A DNA stretch of 64,000 bases from Methylobacterium durans (GCF_003173715.1 NZ_CP029550.1:3023501-3087500); one strand, 5' to 3'; positions 24,968-34,509 are shown, counted from the first letter of the stretch. Notes: generated by a model not told the origin, from the letters alone. Numbers and translations: made by a program.

Positions 24968-27310
24968 TCACTCCCGCATCACGTAGGTGTGGAAGCGGAT
25001 GCGTCCGTCCGGGTCGACCTCCCGGTAGACGCCCTGGATCTCGGCCTCGAAGCCCGGAAACAGGTTGGCCGAGCGCTCGAACATCTTGAAATAGTCGAGC
25101 ATGGGCTTCGCCCGCGCGTCGAGCCGCTCGCCGGGCAGCACCGTGCCGATGCCGGGCGGGTAGACGAGAAGCAGCGTGGTGGCGATCCGCCCCTCGGCCT
25201 CGCCGATCGGCACGTAATCGACCTGGTTGCGGGTCAGCATCTGGGCGGCGGCCTTCGGGGGCAGCACCATCTCGGGCAGGTGCTCGGGCGCGAACTGAGC
25301 GCGCTGGAGCGCCGAGGTGCCGGCCTCGCGGTGGAAGGCGTGGAACTCCGCGCAGAGGTCGCGCAGGCGCACGCCCCGGTAGCGGTTCGGCCGGCGGCGC
25401 ACGAATTCGGGCATGGCCTCCTCCAGGGCCACGTTGTCGTCGTGCAGGCGCTTGAAGGCGACGAGCCCCGAGATCAGCGTGCCGGCCTTCGAGGATTCGA
25501 CGCCGGGCGTCAGCAGGAAGAGGAGGGAGTTGAGGTCGTTCTTCTCCGGCACGATCCGATTCTCGCGCAGGTACTGCGCGACGATGGGAGCGGGCACGCC
25601 GTGCTCGGAATAGGCGCCGGTGCGGCGGTCGAAGCCGGGGGTGAGCACCGTGAGCTTGTTCGGGTCCGTCATCGCGTAGCCCGGGCTCACATGCGTGAAG
25701 CCGTGCCAGGCAGCGCCGGGCGTCAGTTCCCAGTGGCGCGGGTCGCCCGCGAGCTCGTCCGTCGAGAGGCTCTCCCAGGCGACCTCGGCCCCGTCGGGAC
25801 CCCGCACCACGTCCGGCACAAAGGGGTCGAAGAACCAGCGCTCACGCGGGTCGCCGTCCCGCTTCTCCTCGAACTCGCGGCGGATGGCGCGCACCTTCTT
25901 GCGCCACTCGATGCCGAGGCGGATCGTGTCGTCCCAGAGGACCACGCCCGAGCGGCCCTTCATCATCTGGGCGCCGACGTCGAGGGAGGCGAAGAGCGGG
26001 TAGAAGGGCGAGGTCGAGGCGTGGACGAGGAAGCTCTCGTTCATGCGCCGGTGCTCGACCCGGCGGGCCTGACCGCGGATGTGGCTGTCCCGGGTGTGGA
26101 TCTGCGAGGCTTGGCTGAAGCTCGCGAGCTGCTTGTGGGTCGATTGCGTGGCGATGATGCCGGGGGAATCCGGCCCGAGGTCCTTCAGGCCCATCGCGAA
26201 GCGGCCCGCGAAGAGCGGGTGGAACTTCATGAAGCCCGCCCAGGCCTCGTCGAACAGGATGTAGTCGCAGAGGTGGCCGATCCGCTCCAGGATCTTCTCC
26301 GCGTCGTAGATCGTGCCGTCGTAGGTGCATTGCTCGATCACGGCGACGCGGAAGGGCCGCTCGCGCCGCCACGCCTCCCGGTCGGTGACGAGCGGGTTGG
26401 TGCGGATCTTCTCGCGGATCGCCCGCTCGTCGAGGGCTTCCGCGAAGATCGGGCCGATCAGCCCGTAGGCGTTGCGGTCGGTCTCGAGGAAGATCGGGAT
26501 GCCGCCGCCGAGAAAGAGCGCGCCGTGGTGCGCCGCCTTGTGGTTGTTGCGGTCGAACAGGACGAGGTCGCCTTCCGCCACGAGGGCCGAGAGCACGATC
26601 TTGTTCGAGGCGGAGGTGCCGTTGAGGACGAAGTAGGTCTTCTCGGCCCCGAAGATCTGCGCCGCCTCCTTCTGCGCCTTCAGCGCCGGGCCCTCGTGGG
26701 TGAGGAGGTCGCCGAGGTCGAGGACGGAATTGTCGAGGTCGTCCCGGAAGATCGCTTCGCCGAGATGCTCGACGAAGATCCGCCCGATCGGCGAGCGGTT
26801 GTAGAAGATGCCGCCGTTGTGGCCGGGGCAGGTCCAGAGCTGGTTGCCCTTCTCGGCATAGTCGACGAGCGCCCCGAAGAAGGGCGTCTTCAGGGTCTCG
26901 GCGTATTGCGTCACGCGCGAGACGAGGCCGCGGGCGATGAATTCGGGAGTCTCCTCGGCGAGGAAGATGTAGCCGTCGATGAAGTCGAGGAGCTCGACCG
27001 GGATGTCTTCCAGGCGCTTCCTGCGGACCATGATGACGATCGGCATCTCGAGGCCGCGCTTGCGCATCATGTTGATGAGCGCGGCGGCCTTGCCGTCGAG
27101 GCCGCGCTTGCCCCAGTCGACGACCATGCAGCCGATGGCGGCGTCGGTCTGCACGGCGATGGCCGCGTCCTCGACGCGGCGGGCGCGCACCACCTCAAAG
27201 CCGCGCCCTTCCACCGCCGCCACGATCTGCTGCACACGCGCGCCCTCAAGATCGTCCGGATCGAAGGCCGGCGCGCACATCAGCACGGTGAAGCGGCGGT
27301 GGAAGTCCAT
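24968..27310 (-). CDS. PLP-dependent Orn/Lys/Arg decarboxylase
   Basis: A 780-residue fold-type I decarboxylase of the inducible bacterial arginine/lysine/ornithine class. The N-terminal wing domain (1-130, response-regulator-like) is followed by the PLP core with WTCPGHNGG, NGTSASNKIVLSAL and DEAWAGFMKFHPLFAGR. The Schiff-base lysine is K393 in QSTHKQLASFSQ, and the C-terminal domain ends MRE. It turns a basic amino acid plus a proton into a polyamine or agmatine and CO2, which serves acid resistance or polyamine supply. The substrate cannot be fixed by eye. It is convergent with the collagen-like gene, about 20 bases between the stops. Confidence 0.93.
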   Translation of the reverse strand: MDFHRRFTVLMCAPAFDPDDLEGARVQQIVAAVEGRGFEVVRARRVEDAAIAVQTDAAIGCMVVDWGKRGLDGKAAALINMMRKRGLEMPIVIMVRRKRLEDIPVELLDFIDGYIFLAEETPEFIARGLVSRVTQYAETLKTPFFGALVDYAEKGNQLWTCPGHNGGIFYNRSPIGRIFVEHLGEAIFRDDLDNSVLDLGDLLTHEGPALKAQKEAAQIFGAEKTYFVLNGTSASNKIVLSALVAEGDLVLFDRNNHKAAHHGALFLGGGIPIFLETDRNAYGLIGPIFAEALDERAIREKIRTNPLVTDREAWRRERPFRVAVIEQCTYDGTIYDAEKILERIGHLCDYILFDEAWAGFMKFHPLFAGRFAMGLKDLGPDSPGIIATQSTHKQLASFSQASQIHTRDSHIRGQARRVEHRRMNESFLVHASTSPFYPLFASLDVGAQMMKGRSGVVLWDDTIRLGIEWRKKVRAIRREFEEKRDGDPRERWFFDPFVPDVVRGPDGAEVAWESLSTDELAGDPRHWELTPGAAWHGFTHVSPGYAMTDPNKLTVLTPGFDRRTGAYSEHGVPAPIVAQYLRENRIVPEKNDLNSLLFLLTPGVESSKAGTLISGLVAFKRLHDDNVALEEAMPEFVRRRPNRYRGVRLRDLCAEFHAFHREAGTSALQRAQFAPEHLPEMVLPPKAAAQMLTRNQVDYVPIGEAEGRIATTLLLVYPPGIGTVLPGERLDARAKPMLDYFKMFERSANLFPGFEAEIQGVYREVDPDGRIRFHTYVMRE

Positions 27311-27390
27311 CTGGCTGCCATTCCCTCAGGCGAGGCGCGCAGCCTCATTCGCACCCATGACGGGCGGATGACGTCGTGGAGGCGACGCGC

Positions 27391-27567
27391 TCAGACCTTC
27401 TCGGCCTCCCGGGCGAGGCGCATCGCCCGCAATCTCTGCGTCCTCTCCTCGATCGCGCGCTGCTCGGCCTCGTGGTCCTGCCAGGCGGCGGCGCCAGCGA
27501 CCTCGCGCTCGCGCTGCTTGGCAGCGCGGGTCTCGGCGCGGTCACGGGTGCCACTGTCGTTCGCCAT
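27391..27567 (-). CDS. Small charged helical protein, 58 residues
   Basis: The ATG at 27567 has AGAGGA seven bases upstream. The protein (MANDSGTRDRAETRAAKQ and onward to RLAREAEKV) is almost entirely charged helix or coiled coil without hydrophobic segment. The family is unknown to me. It lies 80 bases upstream of the decarboxylase and in the same direction, so it may share its transcript. Confidence 0.6.
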   Translation of the reverse strand: MANDSGTRDRAETRAAKQREREVAGAAAWQDHEAEQRAIEERTQRLRAMRLAREAEKV

Positions 27568-27721
27568 CACGATTCCTCTCGGTTCGGTTGCGGGACAGGG
27601 AAGATAGGGCGGAATGCCGGAAAGGCTCGGCTTGAAGCTCGGAGCGATGGCCACCCTGCGCGTCGGAACCCGCGTCCGGCGCGGTGCCTTGCCTCAATTA
27701 GGAGTTGCAAAGGAGGCATCC

Positions 27722-27922
27722 ATGCAGAGCGACGGCAAGCCGGCACGGGACCCGCGCGCGGAGCGCGCGAAGACGCGATCCCCGCAGGACGGGGAGCCGG
27801 GGCCGCATTCCCCGCCGCCCGAAGGCGGGACAGGCCGCGACGGCCGCCCGAGCGGCGGCTACGAGAGCGGCCAGCGCGACGACGCGCCGGCCAACCGGAA
27901 GGGCGGCTACGGGGCAGGCTGA
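27722..27922 (+). CDS. Small disordered Gly/Pro/Arg-rich protein, 66 residues
   Basis: The ATG at 27722 is preceded by AAAGGAGG, one of the strongest ribosome binding sites of the window, at five bases. The product is without hydrophobic residues and rich in Gly, Pro, Arg and Asp (PHSPPPEGGTGRDGRPSGGY), so it is probably disordered. It reads like small stress-related disordered proteins of this group, but no family can be named. Confidence 0.6.
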   Translation: MQSDGKPARDPRAERAKTRSPQDGEPGPHSPPPEGGTGRDGRPSGGYESGQRDDAPANRKGGYGAG

Positions 27923-28024
27923 AGAGGCGGCAGATCGGCACGCGCGATCCGCCTCACCCGAACGCACTCCGTCCTTCACGCATCGGTCCCGACAGTCCGC
28001 GACATCGGTATCTCGCGTGCGGGT

Positions 28025-28048
28025 CCCCTCTCCTGTTCGGGAGAGGGG
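28025..28048. terminator. Bidirectional hairpin between convergent genes
   Basis: A nine-base perfect stem CCCCTCTCC / GGAGAGGGG with a six-base loop stands between the stop of the small plus-strand gene and the stop of the minus-strand phosphoesterase gene. No U run follows on either side. The same kind of hairpin is a frequent dispersed repeat in Rhizobiales. Confidence 0.5.
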
Positions 28049-28075
28049 GCGCGTCGTGCCACCCGCGCGATGACC

Positions 28076-28900
28076 CTACCGCGCCGCCGCCGCGTCCTCC
28101 CAGGCGCTGCCGTTCCACAGGCGCACGGTGACGGTGGCGAGGCCGTCCTCGATCGCGATGCGGTTGTAGGCGTTCGGCTCGTTGCCGCGCAGGCGCGTCG
28201 AGGTGGCGGAGCCCGCCTGGACCGCGAGGAGCCGCCCGTTCCCGCCGCGCATCCGGGCGCGGTCGAGTTCCTCGTGCTCCGCGCCGTCGCGGTCGGCGAT
28301 CGCGAACCGGGCGTAGTGCCGGTGCAGGTGGCCGGCCAGCGTCAGCCCGACGCCGCACCGCCGGAAGGCGGCGAGCGCCTTGTCGGCGCGCCCGACGAGG
28401 CGGGCCTCCTCGTCCCAGGGCGGCGGCATGAACGGGTGGTGGCCGACCACGATCTTGAACAGGTGCGCGGGCATCCGCCGCAGCCGCGCCTCCGCGGCGA
28501 GGATCTGCCAGCGGTGGATCTTGCCCTGCGACCAGTCGCGCTCGGGCGCCCAGGTCCGCACCGTGTTGAGGCAGACGATGCCGATCTCCTCGTCCTGGAA
28601 GACCGGCTCGGTCTCGGAGGCGATGAAGCGCCTGTAGCGCGAGAACGGCCGGAAGAAGCGCTGCACGAGATGGAAGGGCGAGATGTCGTGGTTGCCCGGC
28701 ACCGCGATCCAGGGTTCGGGCAGCCGGGCGAGGAAGGCCTGCGCCTCGGCGTATTCCCGGCGCCGCCCCGCCATCGTGAAATCGCCCGAGATGATGATGA
28801 GGTCGGGCCGGTCCGCGTTCAGCTCGGCGACGAGGCCCTCGACGACGGCCGGATCGGTGCGGCCGAAATGAAGGTCCGAGATCTGGCTGATGCGTCTCAT
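28076..28900 (-). CDS. Calcineurin-like metallophosphoesterase
   Basis: A 274-residue member of the calcineurin-like superfamily, class of CpdA/3',5'-cyclic nucleotide phosphodiesterases. Metal motifs in order are ISDLHFG, IISGDF, VPGNHD, VGHHP and LAGHLHRH, all complete. No signal peptide is present, so it is cytosolic. Substrate unknown; a cyclic nucleotide or a phosphoester is likely. The start at 28900 (MRRISQISDLHFG) is set by the conserved N-terminus; the frame extends upstream to 29041 but overlaps the next gene. Confidence 0.88.
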   Translation of the reverse strand: MRRISQISDLHFGRTDPAVVEGLVAELNADRPDLIIISGDFTMAGRRREYAEAQAFLARLPEPWIAVPGNHDISPFHLVQRFFRPFSRYRRFIASETEPVFQDEEIGIVCLNTVRTWAPERDWSQGKIHRWQILAAEARLRRMPAHLFKIVVGHHPFMPPPWDEEARLVGRADKALAAFRRCGVGLTLAGHLHRHYARFAIADRDGAEHEELDRARMRGGNGRLLAVQAGSATSTRLRGNEPNAYNRIAIEDGLATVTVRLWNGSAWEDAAAAR

Positions 28901-29009
28901 GGGGGCTCCCGCTCGCCGGCCTCCGCGGGGACCGCGCGGGACCATAACGAGGGAGCGGGCCGGAGGATGCGATCGGGGGGCGGGCTCGCGGGCCGGCGCG
29001 ACGTCCGGC

Positions 29010-29597
29010 CTAAGCCCCTGGCGCCGGCACGAGGCTCGCATCCTCGGCGCAGAGCGCTGCGACCCGCTCGGCGATCTGGGCGACCGGCAGGCAGGCGTCG
29101 GGATCGTCCGCGCCGAACGCCGCCAGCGGCATGCCGGGACTCGACGCCTCCACGGGATGCTGCACGAGCGAGAGGCCCCCGTGCTCCTTGATGATCCGGA
29201 GGCCCTCCGCGCCGTCCCCGTCGCCGCCGCTCAGAACGACGCCGACGACGCGCGTCCCGTAGGCCTCGGCCGCCGAGATGAAGAGGGGATCGGCCGCCGG
29301 GCGGGCGAAGTGGACCTTTGGGCCGCGGTCGAGGTGGATGCGCCCGTCCCTCAGCCGCATGTGGCGGTCGGGCGGCGCCACGTAGATGCGGCTGGGCTCG
29401 ATCGGGCTGTCGTGCGTCGCGTGCGAGACGGGAAGTCGGGTGCTCGCCTGAAGGATGAGCGGCAGCACGCTGTCATGCGCGCCGACATGCATCACGATGA
29501 AGATCGACGCCCGGCATGGGATCGGCACGGCGGCCACGATGCGTTGGAGAGGCTCGAGGCCGCCGGCCGAGGCCGCGAGGGTGATGATCGCGCTCAT
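29010..29597 (-). CDS. Stand-alone CheB-type methylesterase domain
   Basis: A 195-residue CheB catalytic domain without receiver domain. The triad is visible: Ser in LAASAGGLEPL, His in VMHVGAHD, Asp in LSGGDGDGAEGL; the YVAPPDRHMRL loop is present. Such stand-alone proteins are often part of CheR-CheB hybrid or stress-sensing sets, but no cheR is nearby. The start at 29597 has AGGGA upstream. It is separated by about 110 bases from the phosphoesterase gene, same strand. Confidence 0.88.
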   Translation of the reverse strand: MSAIITLAASAGGLEPLQRIVAAVPIPCRASIFIVMHVGAHDSVLPLILQASTRLPVSHATHDSPIEPSRIYVAPPDRHMRLRDGRIHLDRGPKVHFARPAADPLFISAAEAYGTRVVGVVLSGGDGDGAEGLRIIKEHGGLSLVQHPVEASSPGMPLAAFGADDPDACLPVAQIAERVAALCAEDASLVPAPGA

Positions 29598-29654
29598 CGT
29601 CCCTGACAACGCGCGGTGATCGCTCGCGTTCACGCTGGTGTTACCGCTGAGCGG

Positions 29655-30137
29655 CTAGCCGCTCGGAAAGCGCCGCCTGAACCAGTCCCGCAGGAGCGCC
29701 CGCTCGTAGAAGAGCGGCCCGCTGGAGAAGCGGGCGTTGCTGGTCAGGAGGAAGTTGATGTCGGTCAGCGTCTCCTCGCCCTGCGCCAGGGTCCGGCCGC
29801 CGCGCTGCAACCTGTAGGCGAAGCGAATGCGGGGCGGCGAGGAGTCGCGCACCACGCGCAGGGCCTGGGCGGTGCCGAAGCCCAGTTGCTCGACGCCGGC
29901 GAGGTCGATGTCGAGGATCGTGATGGCGAGGGTCTCGCCCGGCGGCAGGTGGCGGTCTCCCAGTTCCTGCAGGATGCGGGTCATCTCCGCCAGGGTGACC
30001 CGTAGGGGCAGGCCGGATCCGATCCGGTTCTCGGCGTCGGTGAAGCGCTCGGGCGCGACGTAGCGGACGCTGACCCCGGCGGCGGCCGGTCCCGACAGCC
30101 CCGCCAGAAGCGCGAGCGCGAGGGGAGCGGGCCTCAC
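29655..30137 (-). CDS. Secreted DUF3016 protein
   Basis: A 160-residue protein with a signal peptide (residues 1-20). The DUF3016 pattern follows: VSVRYVAPERFTDAENR near the start, LAITILDIDLAG in the middle and RYLQ-like RFAYRLQRGGRTLAQGEETLTD, ending LRDWFRRRF. The family is periplasmic and of unknown function. Its start overlaps the stop of the 71-residue gene upstream by four bases (ATGA type), so the two are translated together. Confidence 0.82.
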   Translation of the reverse strand: MRPAPLALALLAGLSGPAAAGVSVRYVAPERFTDAENRIGSGLPLRVTLAEMTRILQELGDRHLPPGETLAITILDIDLAGVEQLGFGTAQALRVVRDSSPPRIRFAYRLQRGGRTLAQGEETLTDINFLLTSNARFSSGPLFYERALLRDWFRRRFPSG

Positions 30138-30349
30138 TGCTTGCTGCGGTTGATCACGGCGAGCAGGGCGCGGGCCACGGGTTCGGTGACGTTGCGGCGG
30201 TACTTGCGGTGGACGAGCTGCCCGTTGTGGTAGACGTCGTGCTCCACGTAGAGCCGCTCGCCGTCCCAGCGGACGACGTTGTCCGTCTCGGTGGTCTCCT
30301 GAACGCCGAGGTCGTCGCGCAGGATCGTGCTGCCGGTCGGGGTGAACAT
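30134..30349 (-). CDS. Conserved small protein, 71 residues
   Basis: A 71-residue soluble protein (MFTPTGSTILRDDLGVQETT and onward) with a pattern of beta strands (VVRWDGERLYVEHDVYHNGQLVHRKY) and a C-terminal helix. Codon use fits the neighbours and the stop overlaps the DUF3016 start. No domain is recognised. Coupling suggests a shared task with the secreted partner, or only shared expression. Confidence 0.65.
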   Translation of the reverse strand: MFTPTGSTILRDDLGVQETTETDNVVRWDGERLYVEHDVYHNGQLVHRKYRRNVTEPVARALLAVINRSKQ

Positions 30350-30439
30350 GCGGGTGTCCTTGGCCTGTCGACGAGTGTGATCACGCCCGCCGCACCATAG
30401 GCATCCCGGATTCTCCGCGCCAGAGCGCAGGCATCAGAA

Positions 30440-31059
30440 CTACTGGACCGTCACCTGATCCTTGATCCGCTCGTAGGTCGCGCGGGTGAGCACCCGCTTC
30501 GAGAGGAGCTGATCGATCGCGGTGTAGGGCCGCTTCTGGATGATGGCACGGCCGATGGTGCCGCCGCCGCGCAGGCGGTTCAGCTCGGCAAGCGACCCGG
30601 TATTGAGATCGACGAGGCTCACGGCACGCGGCGCGGTGGAATCCGGGACCGGGTCGGCCTCGGCCTGCGGGGCGAGCGCTTCGGCCGGCTCCTGGGCGAG
30701 GGGCGCCGGCACAGGGGGCGGCACCGGAGCCGGCATCGGCGCGGGCGGCGCGGGGTCCAGGCCCGCGACCGGTCCGGGCGCGGGACGCGCGGGCGCCTCG
30801 GGCGTCGCGGCCGGTGGCGTCGGGCTCGGCGCGGGGGCGAGTTGCGGAGCGGGAGCGGGAGCGGGTAGTGGCGCCGGTGCCGGATCCACCCGGCGCAACT
30901 CCGCGCGCGGCGCCGGTTTCGCGGGGCGGAGACGGGAGCCCGGGGCGTTTCGACCGGTTCCGGCCCGCCATAGGGCCAGAAATGCTGCACGAAGGCCGCG
31001 AGGGCGCCGGCGACGATGAGCAGCAGCGAGACCCTCAGGACTGCCGAGCCGCTGAGCAT
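30440..31059 (-). pseudogene. Membrane-anchored Pro-rich protein with helix-hairpin-helix domain, frameshifted
   Basis: From ATG 31059 (GGAGGA upstream) the frame gives a membrane anchor (LRVSLLLIVAGALAAFVQHF) and the start of a Pro/Ala linker. After GGGG at 30923-30926 the same linker goes on in another frame (KPAPRAELRRVDPAPAP and onward). It leads to a C-terminal helix-hairpin-helix domain like that of ComEA (LVDLNTGSLAELNRLRGGGTIGRAIIQKRPY). One extra base in the run would join both parts into one protein of about 206 residues. It is either a recent frameshift mutant or a sequencing error. The domain order suggests a DNA-binding or scaffold role at the membrane. Confidence 0.75.
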
Positions 31060-31523
31060 CCGTCCTCCTTCGACTGTGCGGAATTCTGTTTTCATTAACA
31101 TAGGCATATTCTCGACATGGGCAAATCCGGGCGGGCGCCGTGCCGGAACGCCCCGCGGCATGCCGGCATCCTCGTCCGCCCGCCATCGGGCGAGCACCTG
31201 GAGGATCCGATCCGCCGCCCTGACCTCATCCCCCGCCGGCACACCGCGCTCGCGGATCGTCCCGGACCGGTTCGGGCGCCTCGCGCCGCCCCTCGGCGGA
31301 CGTGTCGCCGATCTTTGCGGCAAGGCTGCGGCCGCGCCGAAACCCTCTCCGGGCGCCCGGGTCTCCGCGCATTTGCGGTGCGGGGCGGCCTGTCGCCGGA
31401 CGGCGCGGCGATCGGCCCGATCTTTGCCCCGATCGGGGGACAACCTATCTGTCACCCGCGCTTGCCCCGCACTTGCGGTCGCAGCCGCACCCGATCCCGG
31501 CCCGCGCCAGTTCAGGAGTCCGC
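31060..31523. other. Divergent intergenic region, nothing recognised
   Basis: About 460 bases between the divergent starts of the helix-hairpin-helix gene (31059) and eipB (31524). Open frames across it are long because of high GC but lack domains and start signals. It must hold the promoters of both genes; I cannot point to them. Confidence 0.45.
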
Positions 31524-32396
31524 ATGACGCCGCGCCTCGCCCCCGCCTGCCTCGTCCTTCTCGCGACCGGCACGGCCTGGGCCGCCCCCGCTGCTCCGGC
31601 CGGCCAGGAGCCGCCGGCCAAGGCCGCAGCCGTGACGCTCGCGAGCCACCGCGCGGTCTACGATCTGACGCTCGCCTCGAGCGGCGGCACCCGCGCCGTC
31701 GAGAGCGCCCGCGGCCGCATCGTCATCGACTTCAAGGGCGATGCCTGCCGCGGCTACACGATGCAGACCCGGCAGGTGACGATGCTGGAGAGCGGCGAGT
31801 CCGGAAGCCGCACCTCGGATCTGCGCAACACCACCTTCGAGAGCGGCGACGGCCAGGATTTCCGCTTCAAGACGACGACCGTCCTCAACGGCGCGCCCGG
31901 CTCCTCCATCGACGGCACCGCCGATGTGAAGGATGGCCTCAAGGTGCGCCTCAAGGAACCGAAGCGCGACCAGTTCCAGGACCGCGACGCGGTGCTGTTC
32001 CCGAGCCTGCACATGCGCCGGCTGATCGAGGCGGCGCGCGCCGGCCAGACCACGCTCTCGACCAAGGTGTTCGACGGCTCGGATGACGGCCGCAAGGTCT
32101 ACGACACCCTCGCGGTGATCGGCCGGCAGGTGACGGCGCCGACGAACGCGTCGGACACGGAGCGCGACAAGCCCCTGCGCGAGGGCCCCATCGCCGCCAT
32201 GGCCCACTGGCCCGTGACCCTGAGCTACTTCACCCAAGGGGAGGGCGAGCGCACGCCGATCTATACGCTCACCTTCGACCTCTACGAGAACGGCGTCAGC
32301 GGCGCGCTGAAGCTCGATTACGGCGATTTCGCCATCAAGGGCGATCTGACCCGCCTCGACATCGACAAGGTGCAGCCCGCGCCCTGCACGCCGTGA
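31524..32396 (+). CDS. eipB: Cell-envelope integrity protein EipB (DUF1849)
   Basis: A 290-residue periplasmic protein: signal peptide cleaved near TAWAAPA, then the DUF1849/EipB domain. Typical parts are LASHRAVYDLTLASSGG, GRIVIDFKGDACRGYTMQ, DGQDFRFKT, VLFPSLHMRRLIEAARAG and PVTLSYF. The cysteine in GDACRGY and the one in PAPCTP at the end match the disulfide pair known for the family. EipB folds as a beta-spiral and supports envelope integrity in alphaproteobacteria. The start has AGGAG upstream. Confidence 0.88.
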   Translation: MTPRLAPACLVLLATGTAWAAPAAPAGQEPPAKAAAVTLASHRAVYDLTLASSGGTRAVESARGRIVIDFKGDACRGYTMQTRQVTMLESGESGSRTSDLRNTTFESGDGQDFRFKTTTVLNGAPGSSIDGTADVKDGLKVRLKEPKRDQFQDRDAVLFPSLHMRRLIEAARAGQTTLSTKVFDGSDDGRKVYDTLAVIGRQVTAPTNASDTERDKPLREGPIAAMAHWPVTLSYFTQGEGERTPIYTLTFDLYENGVSGALKLDYGDFAIKGDLTRLDIDKVQPAPCTP

Positions 32397-32430
32397 TCCC
32401 GCTCCGGCGGAGGCCGGTGCGGGACCCGCC

Positions 32431-33759
32431 CTAGCCGACGCGGTCGCGTCGCGAGCCCGGGCTCGTTCCCGCCGGGACGGGGGGATTGGCCGCGGGCCGC
32501 GGCGCTGCGGTGAAGGCGAGGCCGCGCTGGATCGCGCCCGCCCCGAACTTCTCGCGCACCCGGTCGAGGGCCGCCTCGCGGCGCGCGGTGTCGCGGACCG
32601 TTCCGTCGACGAGGTCGCCCCGGTCCGCATGGGCCGCGTCGCAGAGATCGCCTGCACCGATGCCGATGAGGCGGAACGGCGTGCCGTCGCAGGATTCGCG
32701 CAGCATCGCCTCGCCCGACGCGAAGAGCCGCGCGGCGAGTTGGGTCGGCGGCAGGCCGCCGCGCGTGCGGGTGCGCAGCGCGAAGCTGTGGTCCTTCAAT
32801 TTCAGCGTCACGCTCGCGCCCGCGAGCCCCGAGCGCTTGAGCCGGCCCGACACCTTCTCGCAGAGACGCCAGAGGATCGGCCGCAGCTCCGCGAAGCCCG
32901 CGATGTCGGCCGAGAAGGTCGTCTCCGCCGAGACGCCCTTCGCCTCCCGTTGGCTGCGCACGGGTCGCGAATCCTCGCCCCGGGCCAGCGCCAGCAGGCG
33001 CTCCGCGTCCCGGCCGATCGCCGTGTAGAGGCGCCGCGGGTCGGCCCGGAGGAGATCGCCAACGCGGGCAACGCCGAGATCGGCGAGGCGCGCGGCGGCC
33101 GAGCGGCCGATGCCGGGCAGGATCGTCACCGGCCGGTCCGCCAGGAACGCCGCCGCCTCGGCCCGGCCGAGGATCGAGAAGCCCCGCGGCTTGTCGAGGT
33201 CCGAGGCGATCTTGGCGAGGAACTTGGCGTCCGACAGCCCGATCGAGACCGTGATCCCGACCTCGCGCTCGACCCGCGCGGCGAAATGCGCGAGCGTCAC
33301 GGCCGGGCTCGCCCCGTGCAGCCGCTCGGTCCCCGACAGGTCGAGGAAGGCCTCGTCGATCGAGACGGGCTCCACCGCCGGCGTCAGCGCCAGCATCATC
33401 GCCCGCACCTCGCGGCCGACCCGGGCGTACTTCTCCATGTCGGGCCGCAGCACCACCGCGTCCGGGCAGGCCTTCAGGGCCTGGAACATCGGCATCGCCG
33501 AGCGCACGCCCGAGATCCGCGCGATGTAGCAGGCGGTCGAGACCACCCCGCGCCGTCCGCCGCCGATGATGAGCGGCCGGTCACGCAGGGCTGGGTCGTC
33601 CCGCTTTTCCACAGCGGCGTAGAAGGCGTCGCAATCCACGTGCGCGATGGTGAGCCGGTCGCGCTCCGGGTGCGCGAGGAGCCGCGGCGAGCCGCAGGCC
33701 GCGCAGCGGCGGGCGCCCGCCTCCTGCGTGCCCAGGCAGTCGCGGCAGAGCGGGCGCAT
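32431..33759 (-). CDS. dinB: DNA polymerase IV (Y family) with N-terminal zinc ribbon
   Basis: A 442-residue translesion polymerase. The N-terminal C-x2-C ... C-x2-C pattern (CRDC, CAAC) is a small zinc ribbon in front of the polymerase, as in a rhizobial subclass. Catalytic motifs are HVDCDAFYAAVEKRDDP and EPVSIDEAFLDLSG; the little-finger region follows from about 260 on. Its ATG shares one base with the TGA stop of the DUF3572 gene, so both are in one transcript. It bypasses damaged bases under DNA stress. No LexA box was identified by eye. Confidence 0.93.
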   Translation of the reverse strand: MRPLCRDCLGTQEAGARRCAACGSPRLLAHPERDRLTIAHVDCDAFYAAVEKRDDPALRDRPLIIGGGRRGVVSTACYIARISGVRSAMPMFQALKACPDAVVLRPDMEKYARVGREVRAMMLALTPAVEPVSIDEAFLDLSGTERLHGASPAVTLAHFAARVEREVGITVSIGLSDAKFLAKIASDLDKPRGFSILGRAEAAAFLADRPVTILPGIGRSAAARLADLGVARVGDLLRADPRRLYTAIGRDAERLLALARGEDSRPVRSQREAKGVSAETTFSADIAGFAELRPILWRLCEKVSGRLKRSGLAGASVTLKLKDHSFALRTRTRGGLPPTQLAARLFASGEAMLRESCDGTPFRLIGIGAGDLCDAAHADRGDLVDGTVRDTARREAALDRVREKFGAGAIQRGLAFTAAPRPAANPPVPAGTSPGSRRDRVG

Positions 33760-34058
33760 CAGAATTCGTCGGAGCCCCGGGGCGACAGCCGGTGCCAGGC
33801 GGCCGCGATCGTCTCGGGCTTCCGGTTCAGGTCACGGGAACAGGCCAGCAACAGGGTCTCGTCGCCCATCACGTGGTCGAGCACGCCCGCGAGGAGGCCT
33901 GGGTCCTGCGCGCTCGCGCGCAGATTGTCCGGTGCGAGGCCGCTCGCGTTCAGGAACGGGTAGAGCCGCTCCTCGTCGCCCGCGAGCCAGCCCAGGATCT
34001 CCACCGCCACGACTTCAGCAGAATCATCCACTTGAACGGATTTGCGTTTCATCAACAT
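33759..34058 (-). CDS. DUF3572 protein
   Basis: A 99-residue protein of the DUF3572 family, typical in Rhizobiales upstream of dinB. Conserved parts are [38 protein letters not shown] and [14 protein letters not shown]. Function unknown. Overlap with dinB by one base. The start is ATG 34058 or 34052. The gene is divergent from divK with 76 bases between starts, a compact shared promoter region. Confidence 0.85.
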   Translation of the reverse strand: MLMKRKSVQVDDSAEVVAVEILGWLAGDEERLYPFLNASGLAPDNLRASAQDPGLLAGVLDHVMGDETLLLACSRDLNRKPETIAAAWHRLSPRGSDEF

Positions 34059-34134
34059 GTGTCACTTACAAACGGACCAGACGGACCAAGAGTCCGTCAA
34101 CAATGAGCCGCCAGCGCACCGGGAACAATGGGCC

Positions 34135-34509
34135 ATGACGAAGACGGTGCTCATCGTTGAGGACAACGAGCTCAACATGAAGCTCTTCAACGATCTCCTG
34201 GAGGCGCACGGCTACGCCACCCTGAAGACGGCCAACGGCATCGAGGCGATCGAACTCGCCCGCAAGCACCATCCCGACCTGATCCTGATGGACATCCAGC
34301 TGCCCGAGGTGTCGGGGCTGGAGGTGACCAAGTGGCTCAAGGAGGACGACGACCTCAAGGACATCCCCGTCATCGCCATCACGGCCTTCGCCATGAAAGG
34401 GGACGAGGAGCGCATCCGCGAGGGCGGCTGCGAGGCTTACCTGTCGAAGCCCATCTCCGTCGCGAAGTTTTTGGCAACTGTTCGGACGTATCTTGGCGAG
34501 ACCCGCTGA
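34135..34509 (+). CDS. divK: Cell-cycle response regulator DivK
   Basis: A 124-residue single-domain receiver. The acidic pair E9-D10 (LIVEDNELN), phospho-acceptor D53 ([16 protein letters not shown]), T in ITAFAMKG and K in YLSKPI are all present. The N-terminus [20 protein letters not shown] is nearly that of Caulobacter DivK. DivK is phosphorylated by DivJ, dephosphorylated by PleC, and controls CtrA through DivL and CckA. The adjacent pleD, 70 bases downstream, confirms the assignment. Confidence 0.95.
   Translation: MTKTVLIVEDNELNMKLFNDLLEAHGYATLKTANGIEAIELARKHHPDLILMDIQLPEVSGLEVTKWLKEDDDLKDIPVIAITAFAMKGDEERIREGGCEAYLSKPISVAKFLATVRTYLGETR

Noticed and set aside
24989..27607. An 872-codon plus-strand frame opposite the decarboxylase
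   Set aside because: It is a high-GC shadow of the minus-strand decarboxylase with clear PLP motifs; its translation is His/Arg/Val-rich without any domain.
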